Part shown: piece by piece, positions 53,445 to 61,287 of the stretch
How positions within the stretch are numbered: position 1 is the first letter of the stretch
Layout: the number at the start of each line of letters is the position of its first letter
Assembly (NCBI GenBank): GCA_016000045.1
Contig: JAECQY010000010.1
Coordinates: 1-64,000 of the forward strand
Direction: 5' to 3'
Source of the DNA: Myxococcaceae bacterium
Lineage (GTDB): Bacteria > Myxococcota > UBA727 > JABDBI01
Length of the DNA: 64,000 nucleotides
Notes under the pieces: generated by a model
Database searches by the model: none
Seen by the model: the letters and a program-made list of their open reading frames with translations, nothing else
What the model was told of the DNA's origin: nothing
Translations under genes and position numbers: made by a program

Positions 53445-54614
53445 ATGTCCTATTTTAGCGAACTCTTAGAACGCATCTCCGATCCAAACTGGCGCCGGCG
53501 TTTGCACACATTTGAAAGGGTATTTCAAAGGCTTCTGCCTCTGGGAGGGATGTCCAGTGGGAACCAAATTCGGGTATTTACGGAAACCACAGAGATCGAA
53601 GAAGAGATTCTGCACTCCATTCGGCAAGCTCAAAATCGGATTTGGATGGAGACATACATCTTTGAACCCGATGCGGTGGGTCTGCAAGTTCGTGATGCGT
53701 TGTGCGCAGCAGCGCAACGAGGTTGCGAGGTTATTTTGCTGTACGATCACTTTGGCTCGAGCGGGCTTAGCACCGGGTTTCTAGAGCCGCTGATTCAGTC
53801 TGGGGCCAGAGCTATCGACTTTAATCCGATTTGGCCCTGGAGACGAAAGGGTCCTTTGCTGTTTCGAGATCACCGAAAAATTGTGATTATAGACGATCGA
53901 ATTGGATTTTGTGGCAGTTACAACATTGCTCAATCCCGATTTCGAGACACGGTTGTTCGAATCCAGGGGCCGGCTGTGGCTGATCTAAAAGGTATTTTTT
54001 TAGACTCTCTTTTCGAGACAACCGGTGAATCGAATCGAGTCTGCTTTCCACTTCACAATTTTGAGCAGGGCGTTGTGGTCCAGGTTCTCGGTTCAAATCA
54101 ACGTCGCAAATTGGTTTCTATCCAAAAGTCGATGGAGTTGATCTTAAAAAAAGCCAAGGATTATTGTTTTTTTACCACGCCGTATTTTCTACCTTACGAC
54201 TCTTTGCGTCGAGCCATGATTGAAGCAGCACAGCGCGGTGTAGATGTGCGAATTTTAACGGCAGGTCTATCCGATGTGCCTTTAATGCGATTTGCAAGCC
54301 ATCATGTCTATGCTCAATTTCTGAAAGCTGGCATTCGAATTTACGAATATTTTGGTTCCACATTGCATGCTAAAACCGCTGCGATCGATGGAGTGTATGC
54401 TTCCATCGGATCTTATAACTTGGACCACTGGTCTGCGCGGCGCAATTTAGAGGTGAATGTGAGCATGGTGGATCCCAACTTAACAGAGCAGTTGGAATCC
54501 CAGTTTCAAGTAGATGTCAAAGCCTCTCGAGAAATACGTCTGCCTGAATGGGAAAGCCGCTCAAGTTTGCAAAGGTTTTTGAATTTTTTAGCGTATCAGT
54601 TGATGAGACTTTGA
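53445..54614 (+). CDS. Cardiolipin synthase-like phospholipase D family protein
   Basis: This 389-residue protein has two HKD motifs: DHRKIVIIDD (His143, Lys145, Asp150) followed by GSYNIAQSRF, and LHAKTAAIDG (His308, Lys310, Asp315) followed by GSYNLDHWS. There is no N-terminal membrane segment, which fits the ClsB-type branch; other PLD-type phosphatidyltransferases are possible. Cardiolipin synthases join two phospholipids at the inner membrane. The gene begins about 110 bases after sctI on the same strand, with no evident functional link. Confidence 0.88.
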   Translation: MSYFSELLERISDPNWRRRLHTFERVFQRLLPLGGMSSGNQIRVFTETTEIEEEILHSIRQAQNRIWMETYIFEPDAVGLQVRDALCAAAQRGCEVILLYDHFGSSGLSTGFLEPLIQSGARAIDFNPIWPWRRKGPLLFRDHRKIVIIDDRIGFCGSYNIAQSRFRDTVVRIQGPAVADLKGIFLDSLFETTGESNRVCFPLHNFEQGVVVQVLGSNQRRKLVSIQKSMELILKKAKDYCFFTTPYFLPYDSLRRAMIEAAQRGVDVRILTAGLSDVPLMRFASHHVYAQFLKAGIRIYEYFGSTLHAKTAAIDGVYASIGSYNLDHWSARRNLEVNVSMVDPNLTEQLESQFQVDVKASREIRLPEWESRSSLQRFLNFLAYQLMRL

Positions 54615-54632
54615 GCAGGATGGTCGGTTTGT

Positions 54633-54658
54633 GCCTATCGCTACGGAGCGAAATAGCC
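54633..54658. terminator. Hairpin after the cardiolipin synthase-like gene
   Basis: GCCTATCGCT pairs imperfectly with AGCGAAATAGCC around ACGG. It lies about 20 bases after the stop and just before the next promoter, but it has no T-tract. A weak or factor-dependent terminator is possible. Confidence 0.3.
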
Positions 54659-54691
54659 TTGACAGTAAATATCTGTTTTGATAATTATCAA
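54659..54691 (+). promoter_or_regulatory. Promoter with overlapping palindromic operator of the antitoxin-like gene
   Basis: A perfect -35 box TTGACA (54659-54664) is followed, after 15-16 bases, by GATAAT/ATAATT as the likely -10. The perfect 14-base palindrome TTGATAATTATCAA (54678-54691) covers that -10. The layout is typical of an autorepressed antitoxin gene. Confidence 0.6.
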
Positions 54692-54738
54692 TAATGAGAC
54701 TAATGCAGCTTTAAAGAATACCTGCTTGGAGAAAAATG

Positions 54739-55044
54739 ATGGCTAATAGAAGCAAAGATTGGAATGAAAGTCTTGCAAAAGAACTGCGAGATTTGGATTT
54801 TGCCGCAGAGTTCATTATGGCTTCCATCGAAGAAGGTGCCACGATTCAAGAAGCTTTGACAAAAGTCATCCGTCTTTATGGCGTCATTGAATTCGCCAAA
54901 CTGGCAAATATGGCGAGTCCCAATGTGATTCGTTCGATCAATCCGCGGTATAATCCTACTCAACAGACCTTAAACCGTCTTTTACAGCCGTTTGGCCTGA
55001 TCATCGGTGTGAGACCTGCTAGTATAGCGCTAGCGGCAGCGTAA
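54739..55044 (+). CDS. HigA-like addiction-module antidote, orphan
   Basis: This 101-102 residue protein starts at ATG 54736 or 54739, with GGAG upstream. It resembles the putative addiction module antidote family that partners HigB/RelE-type toxins: WNESLAKELRDLDFAAEFI, EALTKVIRLYGVIEFAKLAN, then NPTQQTLNRLLQPFGLIIGV with the helix-turn-helix. In such modules the toxin gene normally lies directly upstream, but here 54615-54735 contains no gene and tRNAs follow downstream. It may be a solitary regulator or what is left of a module. Confidence 0.78.
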   Translation: MANRSKDWNESLAKELRDLDFAAEFIMASIEEGATIQEALTKVIRLYGVIEFAKLANMASPNVIRSINPRYNPTQQTLNRLLQPFGLIIGVRPASIALAAA

Positions 55045-55114
55045 AGTAGAGCCTGAACTCACATGAGATTGGGTATGCGAGCTCGTTTTCGGCGCAGGTA
55101 AATGCTTGATTTAA

Positions 55115-55191
55115 TGGTCGGAGCGACAGGATTTGAACCTGCGACCCCTAGACCCCCAGTCTAGTGCGCTACCAAGCTGCGCTACGCTCCG
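55115..55191 (-). tRNA. tRNA-Pro (GGG)
   Basis: The minus-strand sequence folds as a cloverleaf: acceptor CGGAGCG with CGCTCCG, anticodon stem CTAGA with TCTAG around the loop CTGGGGG (anticodon GGG), and T-arm GCAGG-TTCAAAT-CCTGT. Discriminator A and an encoded CCA (55115-55117) are present. It follows tRNA-Glu closely on the same strand. Confidence 0.95.
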
Positions 55192-55204
55192 AAATGGATC
55201 GAGA

Positions 55205-55280
55205 TGGTGTCCCCGACGGGATTCGAACCCGTGTTACTGCCGTGAAAGGGCAATGTCCTAGGCCTCTAGACGACGGGGAC
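55205..55280 (-). tRNA. tRNA-Glu (UUC)
   Basis: The minus-strand sequence has acceptor GTCCCCG with CGGGGAC, anticodon stem TTGCC with GGCAG around CTTTCAC (anticodon TTC), and T-arm ACGGG-TTCGAAT-CCCGT. Discriminator A plus an encoded CCA (55205-55207) are present. It is 13 bases upstream of tRNA-Pro in transcription order, so the two are probably one transcript. Confidence 0.95.
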
Positions 55281-55331
55281 TTAAGACCGGGGAAGAGTAC
55301 CTAGATGAAACGATTTAGCAAGTGGGTTGAT

Positions 55332-55673
55332 TCAAATTCTTTTTAGTTCTTTTTCCAACTTGATCGAAAATAAGGGATCTTGGCTCACTATTTCCGATAC
55401 AGCGCTTTGGACTCGCTTCATGTCTTTTGCGTTCAAGCCAAATTCATTTTTTTTCGCAATCACCAAATCGACGAACTGCTTACTCGCTTCTTCTGCAGAT
55501 ATCTTGCCCGATTTAAGTTCCTGCGAGAGTTTCTGAAGATCTTCTTTGAGTGCCTGAAGCATGGGGGCTTTTTGAGATTTCAAGACATTCTGGAACGTAC
55601 TCGAGCTCGGGTTGTTGGAGGAAGAGCGAGAAATGTTTTGGAATGCAGTCCGTGAATGGGGTCCAATACGCAT
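55332..55673 (-). CDS. Small helical protein of unknown function in a putative type III secretion set
   Basis: This 113-residue protein has a Ser/Asn-rich N-terminal third and then helical, Lys-rich sequence: LKEDLQKLSQELKSGKIS, EEASKQFVDLVIAKKN, VQSAVSEIVSQDP. There is no signal peptide or membrane segment. It is the last of four minus-strand genes from 56961 to 55332, after a TPR protein. The unstructured Ser-rich start is common in type III secretion substrates, but I recognise no family. The tRNA genes follow directly downstream. Confidence 0.6.
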   Translation of the reverse strand: MRIGPHSRTAFQNISRSSSNNPSSSTFQNVLKSQKAPMLQALKEDLQKLSQELKSGKISAEEASKQFVDLVIAKKNEFGLNAKDMKRVQSAVSEIVSQDPLFSIKLEKELKRI

Positions 55674-55700
55674 GATTTGTTCCTCGATAAGCCAAAAAAC

Positions 55701-56138
55701 CTATGGGCCATCAAAAACATGCAAATCGTTTGCACGCAAGAGCTCATGGGCCAATTTTGCAGCGAAACCCTTTGGATCGAGTTCAATCGCTTTTTTTAAA
55801 GCCTCAACGCCTTCTTGAATTCGTTTTGCAAAAAGCAAAGCTTCTCCGAGATGAGCCTGGGCCGTAGCGCTCTGGGGCACTCTTTGAAGGGCTCGAAGTA
55901 GTTCCTGAATGGCTGAATCCGGCTTTCCTTCCGATAGGTAAAAGTTTCCGAGCGCGACACAGGGGACATCGCTGTGTGGAAATAAGGCTGCGACTCCCGT
56001 AAATATCTCGCGTGCCTCACGCTTTTTTCCGAGCTGCATGAAAAAGTAGCCCGCTTCTAAGAGCGCGACCGCTTCCCATCGCGGCATGTCCAGTAGGCCG
56101 TGAATGGTTTGCTTTTGGCGATCTGTTGCTGATTGCAT
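55701..56138 (-). CDS. TPR-repeat protein resembling type III secretion chaperones
   Basis: This 145-residue protein is made of TPR-like helical pairs: ALLEAGYFFMQLGKKREARE, PCVALGNFYLSEGKPDSAIQ, ATAQAHLGEALLFAKRIQEG, then VEALKKAIELDPKG. Size and three-repeat layout match the SycD/LcrH class of secretion chaperones and related SctY/SctG-type TPR proteins. It has no signal peptide, so it is cytoplasmic. It lies between the Gly-rich protein and the small helical protein, and may bind one of them. The TPR call is strong; the secretion role is inferred from context. Confidence 0.72.
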   Translation of the reverse strand: MQSATDRQKQTIHGLLDMPRWEAVALLEAGYFFMQLGKKREAREIFTGVAALFPHSDVPCVALGNFYLSEGKPDSAIQELLRALQRVPQSATAQAHLGEALLFAKRIQEGVEALKKAIELDPKGFAAKLAHELLRANDLHVFDGP

Positions 56139-56153
56139 ATTCCCCCGCGTTGT

Positions 56154-56693
56154 TTAATGAATGTTTTGGATAATAGACATGGCGGTCTGATGCTGAATAT
56201 TTAAGATCGAAGAGATTAGGTTGATCATCATGCTTTGGTTCTGCATGGTTTGCTGCATCTGAAGTAAACTCAGTTGTTGTTGGTATCCAGAGCTTGCGCT
56301 ACTGGTACTCCCAGCCGCTGTGCTGGCCGATAAGTTTCCGATCCCCAAAACACCCGAGCCCCCTCCGAGTTCGGACCCACCGCCTCCCATCGCTCCCGCA
56401 AAGCCGTTCCCTCCTCCTAAAAGCCCATTTAATCCGGAAGAAGAGGCCCCAAAAGGGCCGGAACTTGTCACGCTGCTCAAGCCACTGGCCACCGCAGAAA
56501 GTACCGCGCCTCCGGTTCCCGGGAAGATCCCAGAAAGGCCGCCCGCAACCGATGACAAAGCGTTGGCTCCTTCATCGAGAGCCTGAGCAAATTTTTGACC
56601 ACGGCTCAAATTGCTACTGGTTTTCACCGAGCCTTGAGAGGTTGTATCTAATTTCAAAGAACCAATGATTGGGTCACTCATTCTGCTTACCAT
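56154..56693 (-). CDS. Gly/Ser-rich protein with helical C-terminus, putative secreted type III component
   Basis: This protein of about 179 residues (start perhaps at the second Met, MSDPIIG) has no signal peptide. The middle is rich in Gly, Ser and Ala (ALSSVAGGLSGIFPGTGGAV, LNGLLGGGNGFAGAMGGGGS). The last 45 residues form a Gln/Met-rich amphipathic helix (QQLSLLQMQQTMQNQSMMIN, then SSILNIQHQTAMSIIQNIH). Lack of a Sec signal, low complexity and a terminal helix recall extracellular injectisome subunits or translocator-like proteins. No family is certain. It follows the 81-residue gene and precedes the TPR gene with short gaps. Confidence 0.6.
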   Translation of the reverse strand: MVSRMSDPIIGSLKLDTTSQGSVKTSSNLSRGQKFAQALDEGANALSSVAGGLSGIFPGTGGAVLSAVASGLSSVTSSGPFGASSSGLNGLLGGGNGFAGAMGGGGSELGGGSGVLGIGNLSASTAAGSTSSASSGYQQQLSLLQMQQTMQNQSMMINLISSILNIQHQTAMSIIQNIH

Positions 56694-56715
56694 TCATACA
56701 GTTTATCTTGTTATT

Positions 56716-56961
56716 TTATTTTTCGTTCATTATTTTATTTTTTATTTCTAATATTTTATCAAAAAGCTCGAAAAATCGTTGATAAGCCAGTGCCGCTTGG
56801 CTCGCCGAAGCCTTCTCCTTGGCCGACTGCGCGCTTTTGCTTAACTTGAGAAGAGTTCGTTGGTGTTCCCTCATCTCTGAAAAGTCTGGATTCACTTGCT
56901 CGATCAAGGATTCTAGTGTGGGGTATCCGATCGATTCAGCCTTTTTTTGCGTTTCACTCAT
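56716..56961 (-). CDS. Small helical protein, first gene of a putative type III secretion set
   Basis: This 81-residue, charged, mainly alpha-helical protein contains YPTLESLIEQVNPDFSEMRE and AALAYQRFFELFDKILEIKN. There is no signal peptide. Its size and coiled-coil character would fit a secretion chaperone or needle-type protein, but no clear family is seen. It starts the minus-strand set and diverges from the DUF2203 gene, whose start is about 45 bases away. Confidence 0.55.
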   Translation of the reverse strand: MSETQKKAESIGYPTLESLIEQVNPDFSEMREHQRTLLKLSKSAQSAKEKASASQAALAYQRFFELFDKILEIKNKIMNEK

Positions 56962-57006
56962 GAAAACTTTCCTTGCCTTAGACGGTCAGGCGCTTAGAAT
57001 AAGGGC

Positions 57007-57441
57007 ATGATCTTTCGATCGATTACACTTCAGGAAGCCAACGTCTTCCTGCCAATCCTAAAAGAGCACTTTTCCAGAATACAGACTCTTGTCGCGGAAG
57101 GCCAGCTGATCCATTCAAAAATTGCGGTTCAGGGCGAACAAGTCGACACATCGGGACAGTCCTACCCTCCAGAGGAGGCCAAATCTCTGAAATCAGGCCT
57201 CGAAAGCATCGAAGATCACATTCGCAGCGAAATCCTCGAGATGCAACAATATGGGGCGATTGTGAAAAGCGTTTTTCCGGCCCGGCTGGATTTTTTATCG
57301 GAACGCCATAAACAACTCATCTATCTGTGCTGGCAATCCGGAGATGAAAATGTTTGTTATTGGCACCCTGTGGAAGAAGGTTTTGGGACGCGTCGTTACA
57401 TCGAAATGCCAAACGAATTTGGCTCTGAAGTGATCCATTGA
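57007..57441 (+). CDS. DUF2203-family protein
   Basis: This 144-residue protein opens ITLQEANVFLPILKEHFSRI and has the family's C-terminal ERHKQLIYLCWQSGDENVCY followed by WHPVEEGFGTRRYI. This matches DUF2203, where the corresponding WHxxxxGFxxRxPI segment is the hallmark. The function of the family is unknown. The stop overlaps the hydrolase start (TGATG), so the two are translationally coupled. Confidence 0.85.
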   Translation: MIFRSITLQEANVFLPILKEHFSRIQTLVAEGQLIHSKIAVQGEQVDTSGQSYPPEEAKSLKSGLESIEDHIRSEILEMQQYGAIVKSVFPARLDFLSERHKQLIYLCWQSGDENVCYWHPVEEGFGTRRYIEMPNEFGSEVIH

Positions 57442-58100
57442 TGCGAATCGCTTTGGTTCATGGATTCACGGGACATCCCGCTGATTTGATGCCTTTGCAT
57501 CAAGCTTTTGAGGCGGCGGGGTACCCTTGCGAGAGCCTCGTTCTTCCTGGCCATGCGACTCACCTCCAAGACCTGATCAAATATAGGGCTGAAGATTGGA
57601 TTTTGGCCGTTCAAAAAATCGATTGCGATGTTCTGGTAGGCCTTTCCATGGGGGGCCTTCTTTCGGTCATTGCAGCGAATCGCAAGCGTTATCAGAAGCT
57701 TATTTTGCTTTCTCCCGCGTTTTTTTTGCAAATTCTGCCCGGTTTGGCAGCCAAAATCGCGTGGATGGGCCTGAAAGCCATGGCTTGCAATCTGCCTAAA
57801 ACCTTGGGCAGCGATATCCAGGATCCCATTGCCCGAGTCCACTCTCAAGCGTACCAGGCCATTCCTTTGAAAGCACTTGCTGAGTTCGAACGCGTTCGGC
57901 GGATGGCGCTTCAAGCTCTTGTCGGCGTCAATTGCCCTCAAGTTGCTTTTTTCGGGGCGCACGATCGAACGGTGAACGTTTCAAAGACAGCTCCTCTTTT
58001 TCAGCATTCGGTTGTTCTGCCGAATTCCGCTCATTTACTGCCCCTTGATTACGACCAAAAGGAATTGATTCATCAGTGTCTGCAGATCCTCGAAAAATAG
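57441..58100 (+). CDS. Alpha/beta hydrolase, carboxylesterase-like
   Basis: This 219-residue protein has the oxyanion-region LVHGFTGHPADL and the nucleophile elbow GLSMGG (Ser). A probable acid lies in FFGAHDRTVN and the catalytic His in LPNSAHLLPLD. It resembles the Est30/YvaK-type monoacylglycerol lipase or carboxylesterase branch. No signal peptide is present, so it acts in the cytoplasm; substrate unknown. ATG 57441 lies in a one-base overlap with the DUF2203 stop. The rsmB start lies 25 bases before this gene's stop. Confidence 0.87.
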   Translation: MRIALVHGFTGHPADLMPLHQAFEAAGYPCESLVLPGHATHLQDLIKYRAEDWILAVQKIDCDVLVGLSMGGLLSVIAANRKRYQKLILLSPAFFLQILPGLAAKIAWMGLKAMACNLPKTLGSDIQDPIARVHSQAYQAIPLKALAEFERVRRMALQALVGVNCPQVAFFGAHDRTVNVSKTAPLFQHSVVLPNSAHLLPLDYDQKELIHQCLQILEK

Positions 58101-59272
58101 CCGCCCAAGTTCTCGAACAAATCTTCAAGAATCGGGCCTACTCCAAGCATGCTTTATCGGCCGCACTGGATGCCAGTCGTTTGGACTCACGCGACAAAGG
58201 CTTCTGTACAGAATTGGTTTATGGAGCGCTGCGTTGGGCACCGGTCCTTGAAAAGAGTTTGCTTCGTGCGATGGATCGACCCAACCCGAAGCTGGCTCTG
58301 GATCTGAAGTGTCATTTGCTGGTTGCTGCTTACCAAATCCAGCACCTTGCGGATACGATTCCTGCCTATGCTGCGGTTTCATCCGCTGTGCAGCTCATTA
58401 AACGCAAACGGCCTGGACTAGGCGGTTTTGCCAATGCCATTCTACGTCGCCTCGGTTCTTCTCCGCATGGGACGCTCGGTGCAGACTCCAGTCTGGAGGC
58501 GATCGAAGAAGGTACAGGGTGTCCGAGGTTTTTGTTGGAAACATTGCCGGTATCGAAGCGTGTGGAAGCGGCTATCGCGATGAACGATCGCCCTCAAACC
58601 TGGTACTGGACACCCGAAGGAAACGGGAACCACGCTTTCGTTCCAACGGCCACGACGGTAGCGCAAACTTGGGTCCAAGATCCAGCGAGTCAAATAGCGG
58701 CTCTGCTCGTGGGGGCTCAATGCGGCGAATGGGTCGTCGATGCTTGCGCGGCGCCGGGATCCAAATCCCGTCTTTTGAAACACGCGGTTGGTGAGTCTGG
58801 GCGGGTGCTCGCCATTGATCAAAATATCAAGCGCCTTGAGCGGGTCGATGCCAATATTGAAAGACTCGCTGGCGATTTTCGCGTGCTCGAGCCTCAGATT
58901 GCGGATGCTGTTTTGCTTGATGCGCCTTGCTCAGGCTATGGGACTCTTCGAAGGCATCCGGAAATCAAACTCTGGAGAGGCTTCGAGTCTGTTCAAGAAT
59001 TGGCGGTGCTTCAAGCGGAGCTTTTGGAACGAGCGGCGCTTTGGGTCAAGCCGGGCGGTGTATTGGTCTACTCCGTGTGCTCGCCTCTTCCTGAAGAAGG
59101 CCAAGAACCGATTACTCGATTTCTTTCCAAGCACTCCGATTTTAAATTAAGCGACCCGAGAGAAACATTGCCTTGGCTCCCGGAGCATGCGGTTGTGCAG
59201 CAAACCGTTCGGCTCTGGCCTCACAAGGACCAGACGGATGCTTTTTTTGCCGCTCGCTTGATTCGTTCTTAA
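58076..59272 (+). CDS. rsmB: 16S rRNA (cytosine-C5) methyltransferase, RsmB type
   Basis: This 398-residue protein has an N-terminal NusB-like RNA-binding domain (about 1-140: FCTELVYGALRWAPVLEKSL). The AdoMet-dependent m5C methyltransferase domain shows VDACAAPGSKS, LLDAPCSGYGTLRRHPEIKL with one catalytic Cys, and VYSVCSPLPEE with the other. RsmB methylates C967 of 16S rRNA in E. coli. The start is GTG 58076 inside the hydrolase gene. It is convergent with the polyprenyl synthase gene, leaving about 110 bases without recognised signals. Confidence 0.92.
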   Translation: MSADPRKIAAQVLEQIFKNRAYSKHALSAALDASRLDSRDKGFCTELVYGALRWAPVLEKSLLRAMDRPNPKLALDLKCHLLVAAYQIQHLADTIPAYAAVSSAVQLIKRKRPGLGGFANAILRRLGSSPHGTLGADSSLEAIEEGTGCPRFLLETLPVSKRVEAAIAMNDRPQTWYWTPEGNGNHAFVPTATTVAQTWVQDPASQIAALLVGAQCGEWVVDACAAPGSKSRLLKHAVGESGRVLAIDQNIKRLERVDANIERLAGDFRVLEPQIADAVLLDAPCSGYGTLRRHPEIKLWRGFESVQELAVLQAELLERAALWVKPGGVLVYSVCSPLPEEGQEPITRFLSKHSDFKLSDPRETLPWLPEHAVVQQTVRLWPHKDQTDAFFAARLIRS

Positions 59273-59383
59273 AGCGATTCACGAGGGCGTTTTCTGGAAT
59301 CGGTTCCCAGTAAAAGGACCTGAGCGTTTGGTTGGACGTCGTTTGTTTTTTCCGACTTGGTCTGTAAAAGCAAGCTGCTGAAA

Positions 59384-60205
59384 TCAAATGCTTAGAGCGT
59401 GATCGAGTAGGCGTGCAAGCCAGCTTTCCATGCTTTGATAGCCGGTGGAATTCTTCCAGGCATCGATCGCTTGAAGTGCGAGTTGTTTTTGCTTCAAGAG
59501 CTCTTGATGGCAAGCTGCTTGGGGGAATATTTCACCCTGACTGGCTAATATGCGCGGGTAAGAAGCTTCCAAGTTTTGAGCATCTTCTTGAAGGTCGGAT
59601 AAATCATCTGCTAATTGGAACATCTGGCCGAGGTGCTCGCCGCAGGTTTTAAAGGCTTCATAGGCATCTAAGCGTTTAAAACCAACGCAAAGCGCGGTGC
59701 CGCAAAAGGCAAAGAGCGATCCCGTCTTTCCCAGGCACATATTGCGCCACTGAGAAATCGTGAGATTCTCTTGACCGCGCATGAACAGTTCTTCGATGGC
59801 CGATCGAGTCATCTCGGCGACGACTGTGATGGCTTCTTGAGTCACTTCGGGTGCATAGACTCTGAGTTCTTTAAACGCTAAGGCTAAGAGATGATTTCCA
59901 GATAAAATCGCTACCGAATTGCTCCATTGATGATTGACCGTTGAACGTCCCCGGCGCGAATCCGCGTTGTCAATGACGTCATCGTGTAACAGACTTGCTG
60001 AGTGTATCCATTCGCTGGCCAACGCGATTTCCATGACTTCGTTTAAATCAAGCGAAAGCATTTGGGCAAAATAAGATACCAAAAGAGGGCGAACGCGCTT
60101 GGCGCCAGCCGCCAAACAAAGATGAGAGCCCGTTTGGCTCAAAAGTGAGTTGGATTGAAAAGCAGCCAAAAGCCTTTGGTCTACGCAATCTAAGAAGTCC
60201 TGCAT
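59384..60205 (-). CDS. Polyprenyl diphosphate synthase
   Basis: This 273-residue trans-isoprenyl diphosphate synthase condenses isopentenyl diphosphate onto an allylic diphosphate. The first Asp-rich motif is LLHDDVIDNADSRRG and the second QLADDLSDLQED; the upstream GAKRVRPLLV is also typical. The chain-length branch (farnesyl, geranylgeranyl or octaprenyl) cannot be settled, though the HDDVIDNADxRRG wording resembles long-chain quinone side-chain enzymes. It is shorter than the usual 300-320. The mevalonate kinase gene lies upstream on the same strand after about 230 bases. Confidence 0.88.
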   Translation of the reverse strand: MQDFLDCVDQRLLAAFQSNSLLSQTGSHLCLAAGAKRVRPLLVSYFAQMLSLDLNEVMEIALASEWIHSASLLHDDVIDNADSRRGRSTVNHQWSNSVAILSGNHLLALAFKELRVYAPEVTQEAITVVAEMTRSAIEELFMRGQENLTISQWRNMCLGKTGSLFAFCGTALCVGFKRLDAYEAFKTCGEHLGQMFQLADDLSDLQEDAQNLEASYPRILASQGEIFPQAACHQELLKQKQLALQAIDAWKNSTGYQSMESWLARLLDHALSI

Positions 60206-60214
60206 GAAGCAGTT

Positions 60215-60243
60215 ATGTTAGCATTCCCATGTGACCGACTCAA
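60215..60243 (-). promoter_or_regulatory. Possible promoter of the polyprenyl synthase gene
   Basis: On the minus strand TTGAGT (60243-60238) and TAACAT (60220-60215) are separated by 17 bases, just upstream of the ATG at 60205. Each box has four of six consensus bases. The remaining 60244-60438 shows nothing else I can interpret. Confidence 0.35.
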
Positions 60244-60438
60244 CAGAGATTTCCGAAGCTTCAGGGCAATCGCAAAGTCGGATGTTTTAGGATGAATCTT
60301 CGATCTCCTGTTGGGAGAGACTGACCAGCGCTCACTAGTATCCCTTGCCATTTCTCCACGTTTGCGGAAATGGCTGATGCAGCCAGCCGTATTAAAAAAG
60401 CGAATGAGGACAGTATCTCATGTGTTTAATTTATTTGA

Positions 60439-61257
60439 TCAAAACAGCGCGATGACAGAACCCCCGCCGCCCGCTCCGGTGAGTTTCGCTCCTAAGGCGC
60501 CTTCTTGCTTGGCACTTTCGCAGAGCCGGTCCAACTCGGGTGTTGAGACTCCTAGGTCTTGGAGAAGAAAATGATTCTTTGTCATCAAGGCTCCGACTGC
60601 AGATCGGTCGTTGGATTCGATGGCATCTCGCATCTGAAAAGTGATGCAGGCGATATTTTCGAAGAGGGTTTGGATGTGTCGAGGGTTTTTTTCGAAATTT
60701 CTTCGAACCGCAGTGATCAAGGCTCGCGTACCCGCTTGAGTCGCTGTGGTTGAAATGCGAAAGTGAAGGGGATTCAGGCAGCGGATATTCTCAAAGCGAC
60801 CTTGATGAAACCAAATCAGGCTTTGAGCCGCAATGGTAGTGTGATCCACCCCAGAGGGATTGCCATGAAAAATCTTTTCCAGTTCAAGGGCATATTGAAC
60901 AGTATCCGATTGCGAAAGAACTTCATGATTGTGTTCGAAAATCGCTCGGACGAGCGCCACGGAAAGTGCTGCTGAACTTCCTAAACCCGATCCGGGTGGA
61001 ATGTCACTTTGTACTTGGAAGCAAAGATGGCTGATTTCAGGTCCAAAAAGCTCAACCAATTTCGGAGCAATTTGCTTGAAGAGTTCAGAGTTCAGAGTTC
61101 TGAGCTTGACATTCGGTGGTTCAAAATAAAGACCTGGTTCACCCCTTGGAATGACTTTCACAAAAACGCTTCGGTCGATGCATTGAGCGATGGCAGGATA
61201 GCCGTAGACGACTCCGTGCTCACCCGAGAGGATAATTTTTCCGCATGCCTTGGCCAT
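60439..61257 (-). CDS. mvk: Mevalonate kinase
   Basis: This 272-residue GHMP kinase makes mevalonate 5-phosphate from mevalonate and ATP, a step of the mevalonate route to isopentenyl diphosphate. It opens ACGKIILSGEHGVVYGYPAI, has the ATP-binding PPGSGLGSSAALSVAL and the GNPSGVDHTTI catalytic Asp region, and ends KLTGAGGGGSVIALF. The wording SGEHGVVYGxPA is diagnostic of mevalonate kinase over related kinases. Most Gram-negative bacteria use the MEP route, so this supports a lineage such as Myxococcota or a host-adapted bacterium. It follows guaB by about 30 bases. Confidence 0.92.
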   Translation of the reverse strand: MAKACGKIILSGEHGVVYGYPAIAQCIDRSVFVKVIPRGEPGLYFEPPNVKLRTLNSELFKQIAPKLVELFGPEISHLCFQVQSDIPPGSGLGSSAALSVALVRAIFEHNHEVLSQSDTVQYALELEKIFHGNPSGVDHTTIAAQSLIWFHQGRFENIRCLNPLHFRISTTATQAGTRALITAVRRNFEKNPRHIQTLFENIACITFQMRDAIESNDRSAVGALMTKNHFLLQDLGVSTPELDRLCESAKQEGALGAKLTGAGGGGSVIALF

Positions 61258-61287
61258 TAAGCATTCTTTCGACTTTGTAAAACCATC

